This document shows, one piece after another, positions 10,658-22,279 of a stretch of DNA of 64,000 nucleotides. The stretch spans positions 66,652,501-66,716,500 of the forward strand of contig JAZHRO010000003.1 of the NCBI GenBank assembly GCA_037157565.1, in the 5' to 3' direction. The notes under the pieces were generated by a model that saw only the letters and a program-made list of their open reading frames with translations, did no database searches and was not told the origin of the DNA. Position 1 is the stretch's first letter. The number at the start of each line of letters is the position of its first letter. This DNA comes from Thalassia testudinum. Lineage: Eukaryota; Streptophyta; Magnoliopsida; Alismatales; Hydrocharitaceae. The position numbers and the translations under genes were made by a program.

Positions 10658-11800
10658 CTAAAAAACTAAGCTGGCTACCTTTGAAAGGACCAACCTTTCT
10701 AGATTCTGATCGTTCCCTTTTGCAGTAAATTTATTAGAGGCATGGGGAGAATCTAGGAATGGAATATTCCTCTCGACTTGCTCAAATAAGTCCAAAGGAT
10801 TCTGGTCAGAGGGCTCTGATTTTGGATTATTGGATTGTAGTTTTTGAGAGTGGGAAATAGGGTTTGAATCAAGTGTTTTTGGGATTTCTTTTTCTTCTTC
10901 CTTATTGAGGTTAGGGGGGGTCAATCTGCATTGGTTGAGAATCAGTTTCATCATTTGATTGTGAAGGCCTTAAATCCATGGTGGTTTCCTCACTCCTCAA
11001 AGTCTCTGCATATGCAGCTTGCTGATCACTAGGAGGAGGTGGGGGGGCCTGATTTTGATAGAAACTGGGTTGGTGCTGTGATATTGGGTTAATAGGAGGC
11101 TGGACCATGTGGTTCTGATGTTGGTAGCCACCTGGGTGTTGGTTGCTGTGATTAATAAAGTTTGGTGTGGGTTGGGATGGTGAGTGTCCTGCAGGTCTTT
11201 GAGTCGGAATATCCCCAATTTGATCATTGAGATTGTTAATAAGACGGGTTGTTTCCTTTGTTTTTCTTTGTAACTCCTGCAGGGTTTTCATCATCTGGGC
11301 ATTAATGACTTCTTGAGATTGCCCAGATTGATAAGTCTGATTTGAACCATACCCTCCAAACTGGTTTTGTTGTTGGTGTGGAACCGGATTGGTCCAGGAG
11401 TGAGCCGGATAACTCCCCCTATTAGAGGAATTTTTCAATTTCTCCTAGAAAGTAGGGATATTTTAGGTGGGGTGATGATTGGGATAAACATAATTCCCTG
11501 TTGAACCATAGAAAGCCTCAAAATAATAATTATACTCAGCACGGGATTTATGCAGATTTTCTCCCTTGCGGTGTTAAAAGGGGTGAGATGTGGAATGTGT
11601 GGAGCTTGGGCAGGTGTGGCAGGATTCCCTTGGTTGGCAAGGTTTGATAAATCCTTACGCAACTGTTGTTGCTTAACTTGTAGATGAGCCATGATAGAGT
11701 AGAGATTAGGTGGAGGGGTCTAATTAAGTAGCTCCTGGGTGGAAAAATAGGGGAAAGAAAAATTAGCATGCGGGTTAGAGGACCAATTTTTATTTTCCAT
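10658..11800 (-). pseudogene. R3 gag remnant lacking the central Gag domain
   Basis: Starts at ATG 11800 (MENKNW), continues with a heptad-like segment (QVKQQQLRKDLSNLAN) and passes directly to APHIPHLT, which in R1 lies after the central Gag domain. A Gln/Pro-rich region follows, with a QMMKTLQELQRKTKETTRLI helix and QNQAPPPPPSDQQ, then DLFEQVERNIPFLD, equivalent to the linker before the protease. Frames are shifted at least twice (near 11440 and 10950). Gag would form the virus-like particle. Without its core domain this copy would not. Confidence 0.7.
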
Positions 11801-13472
11801 TTTGAAAGAAGAGGAAGAATGCAGGAAAGTCTTTTTTGGGGAGGCAAAATCAAGTGGTCCCTCCAAGTGTGGAGTTTTGGACCGCCGCCCGTGCAAAATG
11901 GAAGAAACGGGAGGGAAGGAGAAGAGATGGAGATGAGAGAAGTGTGCAATTCAAACAAACAAAACTAGACCAAACTTAAATGCGACTCCCTAATAATAAA
12001 CCTAAGACTTGGTCTATGTAGGAAATAAGCAGTCAATAGTGAATACTCGTTTTGTCAACAAATCTAGCCAAGTTGCTTAAGGGGAGGTTTGGGCCTAAAT
12101 GTTTCCCAGGGAAAACCCTAGGTGCTTGTACAAACCCACGCCTGGTCATTTGACACGGACCCTCAGCCTGAACACCAGATATAGATGATAGAATTGGTAC
12201 TAACTAAAGAAAACTTAAGACCTAGATAGCAAGCCTAGGTTGATGAAGCCTTAGGGGTCAAGTTGCTACAAGTTTTAATTCGGTCTAGGATATTATAGTG
12301 CACACGGAATGTGGAGGGCGTTAATTGGGTTGTTGCTCTGTTATTTCAATTTTTTTTTGTGTGTGCAGGAATTAGTGAGTGGCTCCAATGAAAATCAAGT
12401 TGTCACACAAATTTTATTTTTTGTATTTATGTCTTTTAGGATTCAATTTAATTAAATGTGTTTTAGGGTTTCTCTTATTAAATTTTCAAACAAGTTTGAA
12501 AATCCACAATCAAAAGAAAAACAAGTTGTATGGGTGATTGTATATTTCCTTTAAATTGTAGGATTAGAAAAAAAAACAAGAAAGAAACCCTAATTGGAGT
12601 TGAATCCTAATATAGAAAATGACTACAAATGAATTTTTTTTAGGCCTCCCGAATAGGTAGTGGTCCAAACAATGTAACCAACACCACTACCTTTAATGAA
12701 ATCAAAGAAGGATTCCAGAAAATATTTTTATAAGATTTGAGGAAATTGTTTGCTATTTATTTTGAATTTTTAATTGTACTAGTGTCAAAATCTAGAAATG
12801 ATACCTGTGGATATTTTGGACTTTCCATTATTACCACAGAATTTAGAAAATTTCAATGATTTTATATGATTTGTAAAATTTCACAAGGATTCTAGAAAGA
12901 TAAATTTCACAAAATTTGGATGAGTATAAAAATTTTAAAAATTCACGGACAGTAGCAAAAAAGGAAGATTAAACGGTGTGACCCCTTTATAGTCCACGAA
13001 TTTTAAAAATTAAATACAAAAGAAATTGATTTGAAATTTGGAATAGATGCTCCTAGCTTAATTTGGAATCACTATATGAAATTTTATGATTTTAGGAGGC
13101 CTGTGGTGTTAGGAATCGATTTTTGAAATCCTGACAGAAATCTGGACCCGAAAAATAGAACACCAATACTTGCAATGGAGTGGTGTTAAAGAAGCATTCA
13201 AGCAAATAATGGATTTTAAAGTGCACCACTCCACTTAATCAAGTTGTTTAGGGTCCTGAGAGCCAAGTTTAGTGTATTTTGGTAATTTTTAATTAATTAC
13301 GTGACAAGAAAGAGGAACCAACCTGAATTTCGTGGGAAGAAAAGGAACTTTGAGCTTTCACTTCCAGATTCCCGCTTTCTTCCAGCAATTGTTCCTGCAC
13401 ACACAAAAGAGAAGAAAGAGAACGGGATGAGATCTACTTCAAGAAAGAGGAGAAAGATAGCAAAGCCGTGCC
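11801..13472 (-). other. R3 5' leader
   Basis: Noncoding region between primer binding site and gag, collinear with 24424-26088 in R1. For example, both contain the segment reading CTTGGTCTAT on plus and the CACGGACAGTAGCAAA block. No conserved ORF. Confidence 0.6.
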
Positions 13473-13490
13473 TCCCCAGCAACAGCGCCA
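13473..13490 (-). other. R3 primer binding site
   Basis: Minus strand TGGCGCTGTTGCTGGGGA, five bases inside the 5' LTR. It differs at two positions from the tRNA-Asp-type site TGGCGCCGTTGCCGGGGA typical of Athila/Tat elements (tRNA assignment from memory). Confidence 0.8.
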
Positions 13491-14378
13491 AAAAGTGATG
13501 TGGATTTTACGTGGTTTGTTAATTCCGTTGTTGTAATGTGCAAAATCGATCAACTCTTAAATTTATAAACCTAGATAGTGGGATATCCTGGGTTGTCCAA
13601 GGAGGAAATATGTTTGAAAAATTAATTCTGTTGCTTACAAAATAGATCTCAACTTTCTTTTTGGTCTTTTTCAATATATCACTTTTATGTTTTTGAAATT
13701 AAAGCAACATGCAAAATTGTTCCCGAGAAAGTGACTTGCACTCAATTCAATATACTACTTCTAAAGTGGCAAGTAGAGCCTCTCCCTAAGCTCACTCTAG
13801 GAAAGTGGAGGCCTATAATAATTAGGTCGAGGGAGTGAAGAATGCTAAAAACAAAGCAATTAAAAAAATGCAACTAAAGAAATTGCAGAGAAGGCAACTA
13901 GATTAATGAAAAAGTGTATTACAAAAAAAGCCTAGTAGATGAATGCTTCTACTACTAGAAAAATTGCAATAAATAAAGGAAAACACAAATCCTCTAGATA
14001 GATGGCGAAGAAGTGGGCTTCTTGCTCCAAGCTTGGTAGCTCCCAAGCTTGAAAAGAGTCCTCCAACTCCTTCCTTGCTATGCTCCGCCAAGGTGATGTC
14101 CTCCAAAGCAAGCCCTAAGGGGGTGTGCTCTAAGCTTCTCTCCAAGGGTGGACGTCCACCCTAGGTCCTTCTCCTTTGCCTGGCCATCCTCCTTGAAGTA
14201 GAAAAGTCCTCCTCCTTGGCATGGCCCAAGTTGAAGAGAGTAGGGAGAAGAAGGCACCAAAAGGGCTGATCATGTGCCCCTTTAATCTTCTTCTCTACTC
14301 CTTGGCCGTAGGTGTAGGTGGGTATAGGTAGAAAAGTGCACTAATGGAGGATTCTCTCAAATGGTGGTAGGTGGTGGG

Positions 14379-14386
14379 TTTTTATA
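14379..14386 (-). promoter_or_regulatory. TATA box of R3 5' LTR
   Basis: TATAAAAA on the minus strand. Being in the 5' LTR, it would have driven R3 transcription toward lower coordinates. Confidence 0.65.
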
Positions 14387-14531
14387 GAGTAGGAAGTGGG
14401 CGAAGGTGACTCTTGGAATGGATGGCTAAGATGGAGAGATGGAGGTTGTTGGGGATCCTATGGCTAAGGACAATTGGTGCCAACCTATGGGACACCTAAG
14501 GGGTGATTATGAGTGGTGGCACCCCTTGAGG

Positions 14532-14541
14532 TTGGCGCCAA
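14532..14541. promoter_or_regulatory. E2F-like palindrome in R3 5' LTR
   Basis: TTGGCGCCAA, followed by AA, about 150 bp upstream of the TATA box on the minus strand. A second copy is at 14744-14753. Confidence 0.35.
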
Positions 14542-14764
14542 AATAGTTTCTAGAAGGTGGTCTTAGGTGGTGCCAGGAAAGGTTCTAGAAGGAGGCGTTA
14601 TGTGGAGGGTGGAGATGGGTTTAAGGGGAGATGTGTGGTGGAGGAGGGGATTTTTGGAGGAAAATGTGGCACCAAAAAGGGGGTAGTTAGGGTGGTTTTG
14701 GAACAACTTTTACATGTCTTTTGGAGGTGGTGGGTAGGTTAGGTTGGCGCCAAGTAGGTTAGCT

Positions 14765-15500
14765 TATGTGGAGCTTAGGTGGAGCTAGTTTGGTGGAGTT
14801 GTTAGGTGGGTTTTTGGGGTGGTACAAGCCAAGGAAGTTGGAGCATAGCTAAGCTAAGCTAAGCTAAGCTAGCTTAGGTAATGGAGGAGTAGAGGAGGAT
14901 GTATTGGAGTTAGGGTTTGAAGAGAGTAGCTGAGGAGGAGAAGTCTGGAGCTGGAACTGGAGCTGGCAGCTGTTGAAGAGGCTGGCATGGAGCTACTGTA
15001 GCTGGCTTAGCTTGCTAGTTCTTTGCTAGCTACTAAGCCAAGCTAAAGTAAGCTGGCTTCTACCATAATGAGCTGAGGTGAGTTGGGTCTGGTGCTCCCG
15101 GGGAGGATCAAGCTGGTTGAGGCAGCTAAGGTAGCTTAGCTGAACTGAGTTGAGCTAAGCTGAGTCCCCGAGAGCTAGTCTTGAGCTTTTTGAGCTGAGA
15201 TGAGTTCTTCTTCTGCTAGCTGGAGTTGATTGGAGCTGGATGTAGCTAGATCTGAGCTAGGGTGAACTCTAGTGAACTCAGCTAAGCTAGCTAGAGCTCC
15301 CTATGGACTTGTGGGAGCTAAAATGAGCTAAACTAAACTAGGTTGAGTTGGATCTGAGTTGACTTGAGCTAGGGTGAGCTAAGATGAACTCTCTTGAGCT
15401 GCCATTTAGCTGAGATTAGCTAAATGGAGCTAGGATGAGCTATCCCTCGTTCAAGTGAGCTAGGTTCTAGCTGTGGTGAGTTGGATCAAGCTGAGTTCCA
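14765..15500. repeat. AGCT-rich tract in R3 5' LTR
   Basis: Same degenerate AGCT-rich sequence as in the other R1/R3 LTRs. It includes a short perfect run of TAAGC units near 14845-14870. Confidence 0.7.
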
Positions 15501-15697
15501 GCTAGTCTGAGCTTCTTCACCATTTGCCTTCTTGAGTGCTAGGGTTTCAGGGATCTATATATCCGTTCATCCCTAACACTCACAAAATCATATCAAAAAT
15601 ACAATAAAAAATGCAATGCATGCCTAACCTAATTTATGCCTAAATGCAGCCCAAAAACTTATTTGCGGAGTAAAATCCTAAGAGCTAGGTTTATTTA

Positions 15698-15702
15698 CTG
15701 CC
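15698..15702. repeat. R3 target site duplication, right copy
   Basis: CTGCC, matching 6090-6094. The R2 LTR resumes directly after it with TCGACCAGATCC. Confidence 0.85.
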
Positions 15703-16080
15703 TCGACCAGATCCAACACACCCACTCCTCCATGAATGGGGCCTTGATTGCGATAGCTGGAGGAAATGCAACGGTTGCTGAAAGAAGAAGAAGAATAAAA
15801 TAATAATAAAATATTATGGTTATTTATATACAAACCCACAAATTTTATGTTAACTTAAAATAATGCATGCAATGCACCAAATTGGTTAACTAATTAAATG
15901 AATGTAATTCTAGGTTAATTCTAAATGTATTTAAATATGAATGCAATGCATGAATTATGTAATTAAATCAGAAATATGAATTAAGATATTTACATCCTAA
16001 TGCATGCTAAATAAATGTTAGAATTAACTTAATATCTAGGCACTTAAATACTTAAATAGCCCACAAATATGGGCTAATCA
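15703..16080 (-). repeat. R2 3' LTR, U3-side part
   Basis: Continuation of 4846-6094. It matches 21897-22274. AT-rich U3 of about 250 bp ending GGGCTAATCA. The minus-strand TATA box TATATAAATA lies at 15830-15821. Confidence 0.88.
15821..15830 (-). promoter_or_regulatory. TATA box of R2 3' LTR
   Basis: TATATAAATA on the minus strand, identical to 22024-22015 in the other LTR. It implies a short U3 (about 250 bp) and a long transcribed R-U5 (about 1.4 kb). Confidence 0.65.
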
Positions 16081-16110
16081 AATACTCCCATGCCTAATTT
16101 TTTCGCTAGT
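16081..16110 (-). other. R2 polypurine tract
   Basis: Minus strand AAAAAATTAGGCATGGGAGT followed by ATT abuts the LTR start TGATTAGCCC. The AGGCATGGG core matches the tract of family D. Confidence 0.7.
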
Positions 16111-17371
16111 CCCTAACAAATCCAAGCAAAACCTAGCACTCCCAGTAGACTAGCCAACCCAATCGATCTTCCTTTAGTAACATATTAAGTTCAGACTTTA
16201 GACCTAAGGTTCCCAAGCAATTGTTAAGTTACACACTAGGTCGGCTAAAGACAAGTTGCAGGCACAAGTTTCTCTTATTTCTGACTCTACCGTAAGGTTT
16301 ATTGATCCCTAAGATTAAAGCATCCGTGCATGTGCGTTGGTCTGTGTTATTTGAGTTAAAGGAAAAAGGATTTTTTTTTTGAATAATGTATATATATATA
16401 TCTTTTGATTCCTCTATGTCTAACCTCGGATCAACTATCAACACGGTTTGTGTCGGATTCATTGTCCCCATTACTGTACCTCGAAGGGTGCCTGGCTTTC
16501 GATACTTCGAGATAGCACCATCCGTAGCGACCCTAAGAACTCCTGGCAATCGACACTTCGAGATAGTATCACCCATGGATTTCTAAAGCAAATTCAGGCC
16601 TGTGGCGATCGGCACTTTGAGATAGGGTCGCCCATGGTACCTGAACCGCACAATGCGCTTACATGCCCCTAGTAGGATGGATATCCTAAGAGACAAGCGT
16701 TGAGGAGGTAATATGTTATCATCACATCCTAAAGGTGAGTTGATACTCCACCTCTCCTGCGGTAGGAACTTTTCCAATCAAATTGCGTTTTCAAGCCTCT
16801 CCTAAGTCAAAAATAAGAGAAGTAAATCTCTTTTAAGAAAGGAATTAAGTTGATTACTTACACCAGACCAAGTGTGTGAAATTTGGATGCTTGGGTTACA
16901 AGGACCCGTAAACCAAAAGGTAGAACACGACTCCAGGTACCACCCCACCTTTTAACTCAAACCCTAGCTTTCCTTCCTCAACCTCTTGAGGAATGGTCCG
17001 CAACATAACTCCTACTTAAGTTTTTTAGTCCACCAATGACCCTAAAGGTCTAAAGCTAGTAGCTCTCTTAGCTTCTAAAGTTTGACCCTAGAATTAGCTT
17101 AGTCTAACCTAGAGTTTTGATTTGCTTAAGAATGTAGGACCTAGCTAGTTAAGCTCAAAACTTCTTTTTTCTAATTATTTTTTATTTTTATTTATTTAGA
17201 TTTTTCTTTTGTTTTTAATGCAAATGTATGCAATGATTGCACTATGCTATGTATATCCCCAAGTACACCCCCCATGCCTAAAATCTGTAATGTCCTCATT
17301 GCATAGAAGAATATTACCTGGGTCAGAGCTGGGCTGCCATTCTTTTGTTAGCAGCCGAGTAGCCAAAGAAC
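16111..17371 (-). other. R2 3' noncoding region with triple 50-58 bp repeat
   Basis: Three spaced units begin at 16491, 16542 and 16599. Each has CTGG-ATCG-CACTTCGAGATAG-CACCCATGG character. One such unit occurs in R1 and R3. Further up, 16690-16770 matches R1/R3 (GAGG-GGTAA-ATG-T-ATCACATCCT). An internal polypurine-like motif with the ATGAGGACATT neighbour lies at 17304-17266 on the minus strand. Confidence 0.65.
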
Positions 17372-19276
17372 CTACAAATCAGGTTCAAGGATTGAAGAAA
17401 TAGACCCTAAAAATGAGCAAAGTAATGCTGGTGTAGAAAATAGGTAACCTAGGATGTTGGCGAGCTGATGATGAATCCAGATAGCAAATGCTCGCCCAAC
17501 CAGGATGGGAATAAAATCTTCCCAGGTCATCGGAGGAGGTTCTAAAGGATAAACTGGTATAACAACCTCCAAAGGGGTAGGGGGAGGATGACAAGGATCC
17601 TCCAAAAGCAATGGGGAAGGAATGGTGCAGAGATAAACCCCTAAGGCAATGGACTAACTAAAGAAATCATTAATCCATACGTAATACTCCATTACTGGAA
17701 ATACTGGTTTGTTAAGCCCTCCGGTCAGAACAAAAGTGAGCAATTCTCTAAGTCAAGGATCGTCTAGGGTGTCCAAGTTTCGAGGTTGCGGGATGGCCAT
17801 AAGATCTAGGTTGGGTTTAATCAGCTCGGTGTCCATCCCTAACACTCTTTCCAAATCCTCAATTGTATCCCTAGCATTTCTTGCACCATCACATGTATCT
17901 TCCTTCCCTTCACCAAGAGTCACAATTTTGCCTTCAGAGATAAGCGAATCGGAGGGTGACTTTGAAATAAATGAAGGCAGGTTGGAAGCAATAGATCTAG
18001 GGATTATCCTATCAATCTCATCCCTGGGTTCTTGTTCTTTACTCAAATCTTCCCCAGAGTCTATATGTGAATCCACATAAATCTTAGAAGTTGCTTCCAA
18101 ATTTTCCATCATTTCATCATGAGGAGAAATATCATCAATGGGTGTGCTAAAGAAACCTAATTTGGTCAAATTTGTGACATCCTCAGGGGCTAACTCTTCA
18201 AATAAGACATAATCACCCTTAGTGTCACTCTAAATCTTGAATGTAGGTTCCTCATATAATTCGTCTTTCTCCTCATCATATGATTCATCATATACCCGAG
18301 GTCTAGAATCATTTAATATCTCAGCAGATCCCCTAGGGTACTCTATCTGAGGTAAATGGTTTACATTGATAACATCGGACTCCTCAGATAGGTCAATTTC
18401 TTGAGGGTTAGGTTCACTAAGGGTGGGCTTGAGTTCCATCTCGTGATCAGAAGGGAGGGTAGGATTAACAACTTGACTTTGCCTCACTTCATCAAATGTC
18501 ACGAAAATACTATCATCTGGGTCGATGTCTTCCAATGATACCATCATTCCCAACTTTTGACTCCAATAAAATTTAGGTGGATACTCAACCTTATCATCAT
18601 CTTCCTTGGGTTGCCACCTTTCTTCATCCAATGCATAGCTACTTTCGTATGTATCTTCCTCCCACTTAAGGCGTTGATCTCTTAAGGAAGTGTCATCTAA
18701 TGGGGAGGTTTCAAAATCGATCCTCGAAAAGTAGCTATTCTCCCCAGAATTTCCCTCCAACCTAAAGTGTAGCTCTCCCACGGGAGATGCATCTATTGCA
18801 AAGGGGTGTACGTCATCCTCAATGGGGTAGATTGGGTGGCTAATTTCACCTCTTTCTTGTTGGTATGCTCTAGAAGATTCTTCTAACAATTCAATCATTT
18901 CATTTTGCATTTTCTGTATTTCCATCTTCAAGGAGGAGAGGTCCTTTCTATCATGAGAGAAGTCAGGCTCAGGCTTATAGTACCTAGGAGTGTCTATCCA
19001 ACCATTATAATTTTTCAGGGAGGGTGGGTTGGGTACTTCTATGGTGTGTGGGATATTGGGCAAAGCAAATCCCGCTCGTAGGTTCTGCTCACAAATTTGG
19101 GGCTTAACCAGGCCAATACTCCTATAATGGGAGTAAAACGGATCCCAATGATTGTCATTATGTCCATCAAGCGATGGACCATCTCGGCATATGGGATCGA
19201 AGAGTGCAGAGTGGGGGTGAGGGTGTGGGCAAGATGTGAAAGGATGCAAATCAATGTGGTCCATTCTAACTCGCAC
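17372..19276 (-). pseudogene. R2 long ORF of unknown function, about 635 codons, three in-frame stops
   Basis: A single minus-strand frame runs from ATG 19276 to the stop at 17372. It is interrupted only by TAG at 18232-18230, TGA at about 17755-17753 and TAG near 17644. The N-terminal 100 residues are rich in His, Pro and Tyr. Residues 111-140 form a probable coiled coil (LSSLKMEIQKMQNEMIELLE). Residues 150-480 are strongly acidic. The last 60 residues include a hydrophobic segment (LANILGYLF, then LLCSFLGS). I recognise no gag, protease or polymerase motif. The lack of frameshifts over 1.9 kb indicates a gene translated until fairly recently. The overall layout resembles that of the family D protein, though I see no sequence match. 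Confidence 0.65.
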
Positions 19277-20573
19277 CTCAATCAGAATTCCTTAAGCATA
19301 ACACAATTCAAAAAGGACTTTTTAGGTCTTTCCCAATTTAGGCTTTTGATTTAAGTCAGATTGTAGGTGACAATACAATTTGTTCAATCAATTTACGCGC
19401 TTATTGTCGACCTACGGCTTGCCTAAGAAAATCTAGTTGGAGCTTAGGTGTTCTTCCCTAAATCTCAAATGGTAAAGCAACTCCAAAGATGGAAGATCGA
19501 CGGATGCAAGTAGGCCTAAGCCTTCCTTTGAAGCCATGCTTTCGTGGTGCTTCTCAACTACCCCCAAAAATCCGTGATAAGGTATCCCCCTCTTTGGAGT
19601 TACAAAACCTTTGATCTCAAGTACTAAACACTTCATAATCCAACGATAGGAGGGCTATTGTCCTAGTATTTCCAAACCTAAGGAGTGTCTAAAAGCGTAT
19701 CGTGGTGCAAGTGAAATAAGTGTGCATACACAGCAAAAGATTTTGAATTTTGAATCGCATGCCAAGTTTGATAATCAAATCCTTGGTTTTTAAAATGTCG
19801 CTCCTTTAATTAGTCCTTTTTCTAGAAGATATGTGACCACTTGTTAGATTTATTCAATACAAATTAGGTGGTCTTCGAATTAAGTCCAAATGGAACGCGT
19901 GATCAAGAATAGGATGCAAAGTAAGAGAATGTGTGCCTTGCTTCCAGCAATCAACGATGCGAGAATGCACGCAATGTAGAGAAAAAAATCAAGAGGCTGT
20001 TCATACAGACCTAAATGGTTCGTCCTAGGGGCAGACAACTTCTAGTAGGCAGCTCATTTTATTATTATTATTATTATTTAACTACTTATGCACAAGCAAA
20101 TAAAGGTAAACAATCCACAAAATAAACTAAAAACCTAATCTAAGAAAAAGGGAACAGGCTCCCAAAAATTACCCAACACAGGCCTAAAACAAAATCGGGG
20201 AACAAACCCCTCAAAATATACCCAAGAACAAGGGTTTCAAAACAAATGTGCAATGAAAAATTAAGTCTAAAGTCTTAATCCTACTCTAATCAAATCAGTG
20301 ACTAAATGTACAGAGATGATCGTCACATCCTCGTCCTTCCCCTCTTTTGCAAGGTAGCTCGATCAATTTCTCCTCTGGCGACGTCAAAGGTCGCCTCTCA
20401 CGATGGCTGGTGTGATTGCGAGTCATAGAATATGTGTCGCAGATCATTGCACTCGCCTCTCCTTAATTCCTCGCACAAATTTTGTAGCATAGAAAAAATA
20501 ATAAATGGTTAGATCACTATGTAATTAGAAATAATAAAAAATAAAATCAGGTGAAATTATTACGTCTGTTGCC
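19277..20573 (-). other. R2 5' leader
   Basis: No supported ORF. Contains an (ATT)n run at 20057-20079. Lies between the primer binding site and the start of the long ORF. Confidence 0.6.
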
Positions 20574-20591
20574 TCCCTTGCAACGGTGCCA
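20574..20591 (-). other. R2 primer binding site
   Basis: Minus strand TGGCACCGTTGCAAGGGA, two bases inside the 5' LTR. A tRNA-Asp-type site with three differences from TGGCGCCGTTGCCGGGGA. Confidence 0.78.
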
Positions 20592-20593
20592 TT

Positions 20594-22274
20594 TGATGAG
20601 TCGATTCTTCACTTTTAAAGTCATTTGTCACATAAAATGACCCGTCGTTTGTAGTTCTATGTGGTGGAAAAATCGACTAATTAATAATTAAAATAACCAC
20701 TCGCAGAAGAGCGGGTCGTGTCCATAGGGAGGCAATGACATATTTAAACTCGCACCGATTAAAAACATATGTTCACAGTTAGTTTCGACAAGAATCGAGC
20801 CAAATCTGCCTTCAGATTAAGAAAACAAGAGAACATGATTAAATGGCAATTTTTCACAACTAAAGGTTATATTTTGCAATGCAGCTTAATAAAATAATAA
20901 TAAAAGTTGACAATGGCATAGAATGTAAATATTAATAGAGGCTTTACTATAGCGAAATATGGGAACTTCTTCCCCTTGTCCGTGCACGAGGAGGGAATGG
21001 CCGAAGGTGTGAAGCTCGAAGGAGGATCTCTAGATCGAGGGCTCCATGATGGTGGTCACAGCGACGTGCGAGGTGCCCCAAGGTGGCCGGACGGAGGTAC
21101 GGTGGTGATGGGTTCCAGTGGCTGCTGAAGTGCTTCATGCAGTGAACGTGCAGACCGTGTGGGCGTGGCTGAGCTCGGCCGCAGTTGCTATTGCTGCGTA
21201 CTGCTGGCTGCAAACTGCAAGCGTTAATGGCGCACTGTAGGGAGTCCGGCGGAAGTGTAGCGCACTCTACGCGTGCGGATGGAGGGTGATTGCTACTGCA
21301 GGTGTGTGGCAGGGGCACGTGTGGGCTGGAGTGGCACAGCTGCAGGAGGTGAGGCATGCCGAGGGGAGCTGGTGGGTGTACGCTAGGGACTGGAGCATGG
21401 AGGATGGTGCACATTGAAAGGGCGCATGCGGGGATGGCGATGCTGCAGGGGATGAGTGCATGTGGTGGAGCTGTTGACGGTGCTGCACGCTGGCGGGGAA
21501 GTGCATGCTGCTGCATGGGGAGCCCGCGGAGCACTTACTGCACGCGTGGTTTCTGTAGGGCGATGAGGTGATGGTCGCATGCTGTTGGTCGTGCCTGCCG
21601 CACGTGAAGGTGCACGCGGGTTGGAAGTGTTCCTGGCTGGTAAAGGTGCGTGGTGGATTGGAGATGAAGGTGCGAGGGTATGTAGGCATGGAGGTGCTGA
21701 GGAACACGCGAGGTTGATGAAGAAGAAACATGGTGATAGCCAAGACCACTGGATTGGAGCGACGAGCTGCCACCTCGTTGGCCCACGGTATGGTGGAGCT
21801 TGGCCTTGGAGACCACAGTGAGGAGCAGGTTCACGGTGATGGGTGGGCGTTGTCTCCCCTAGCTCGGATGTCTCCTCCTCTCTCTTGTAGTCAGCTGCCC
21901 TGACCAGATCCAACACACTCGCTCCTCCATGAATGGGGCCTTGACTGCGGTAGCTAGAGGAAATGCAGCCGTTGCTGAAAGAAGAAGAATAAAATAATAA
22001 TAAAATATTATGGTTATTTATATACAAACCCTCAACTTTTATGTTAACTTAAAATAATGCATGCAATGCACCTAATTTGTTAACTAATTAAATGAATGTA
22101 ATTCTAAGTTAATTCTAAATGCATTTAAATATGAATGCAATGCATGAATTTTGTAATTAAATCAGAAATATGAATTAAGATATTTACATCCTAATGCATG
22201 CTAAATAAATGTTACAATTAACTTAATATCTAGGCACTTAATTACTTAAATAACCAACAAATATGGGCAAATCA
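20594..22274 (-). repeat. R2 5' LTR (intact, 1681 bp)
   Basis: TGATGAGTCG to GGGCAAATCA, the uninterrupted partner of 4846-6094 plus 15703-16080. TATA box at 22024-22015 (minus). GC-rich block at about 20980-21890 in the transcribed part. Long reading frames in this block are not kept between the two LTR copies, so they are treated as chance. Confidence 0.9.
22015..22024 (-). promoter_or_regulatory. TATA box of R2 5' LTR
   Basis: TATATAAATA on the minus strand, about 250 bp from the outer LTR end. It is in the LTR that would drive R2 transcription. Confidence 0.65.
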
Positions 22275-22279
22275 GCACC
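22275..22279. repeat. R2 target site duplication, right copy
   Basis: GCACC, identical to 4841-4845. R1 protease sequence resumes here. Confidence 0.9.

Larger units (their letters stand above)
6095..15697 (-). mobile_element. R3: Athila-like gag-protease element related to R1, inserted in the R2 LTR
   Basis: LTRs 6095-8339 (2245 bp) and 13496-15697 (2202 bp, lacking about 40 bp at its outer end) with CTGCC target duplications. The minus-strand order is primer binding site (13490-13473), leader, gag remnant (11800-10658), protease (10620-10280), proline-rich tail (to 9770), noncoding region, polypurine tract and 3' LTR. The interior is 5.16 kb. It lacks the central Gag domain that R1 keeps and also lacks reverse transcriptase and integrase. 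It is a defective, non-autonomous relative of R1. Confidence 0.9.
13496..15697 (-). repeat. R3 5' LTR, outer end truncated
   Basis: Matches 6095-8339, but the outer end stops after AGGTTTATTTA, about 40 bp short of the TTTATCA terminus, directly against CTGCC of the target duplication. TATA box at 14386-14379 (minus), TTGGCGCCAA palindromes at 14532-14541 and 14744-14753, AGCT-rich tract at about 14765-15500. Confidence 0.88.
4846..22274 (-). mobile_element. R2: LTR retrotransposon with one long unrecognised ORF, nested in R1 and carrying R3
   Basis: LTRs at 4846-6094 plus 15703-16080 (split by R3) and at 20594-22274, all with TGATGAGTCG and GGGC-AATCA ends. The target duplication is GCACC. 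The minus-strand order is 5' LTR, primer binding site (20591-20574), leader of about 1.3 kb, an ORF of about 635 codons with stops (19276-17372), noncoding region, polypurine tract and 3' LTR. The interior is only 4.5 kb and shows no gag, protease, reverse transcriptase or integrase. R2 shares primer site type, polypurine motif and a 3' noncoding block with R1 and R3, which suggests a non-autonomous element mobilised by the same machinery. Confidence 0.9.

Noticed and set aside
21383..22027. Minus-strand ORF of 214 codons
   Set aside because: Same R2 LTR region. It crosses the TATA box and has no counterpart in the partner LTR.
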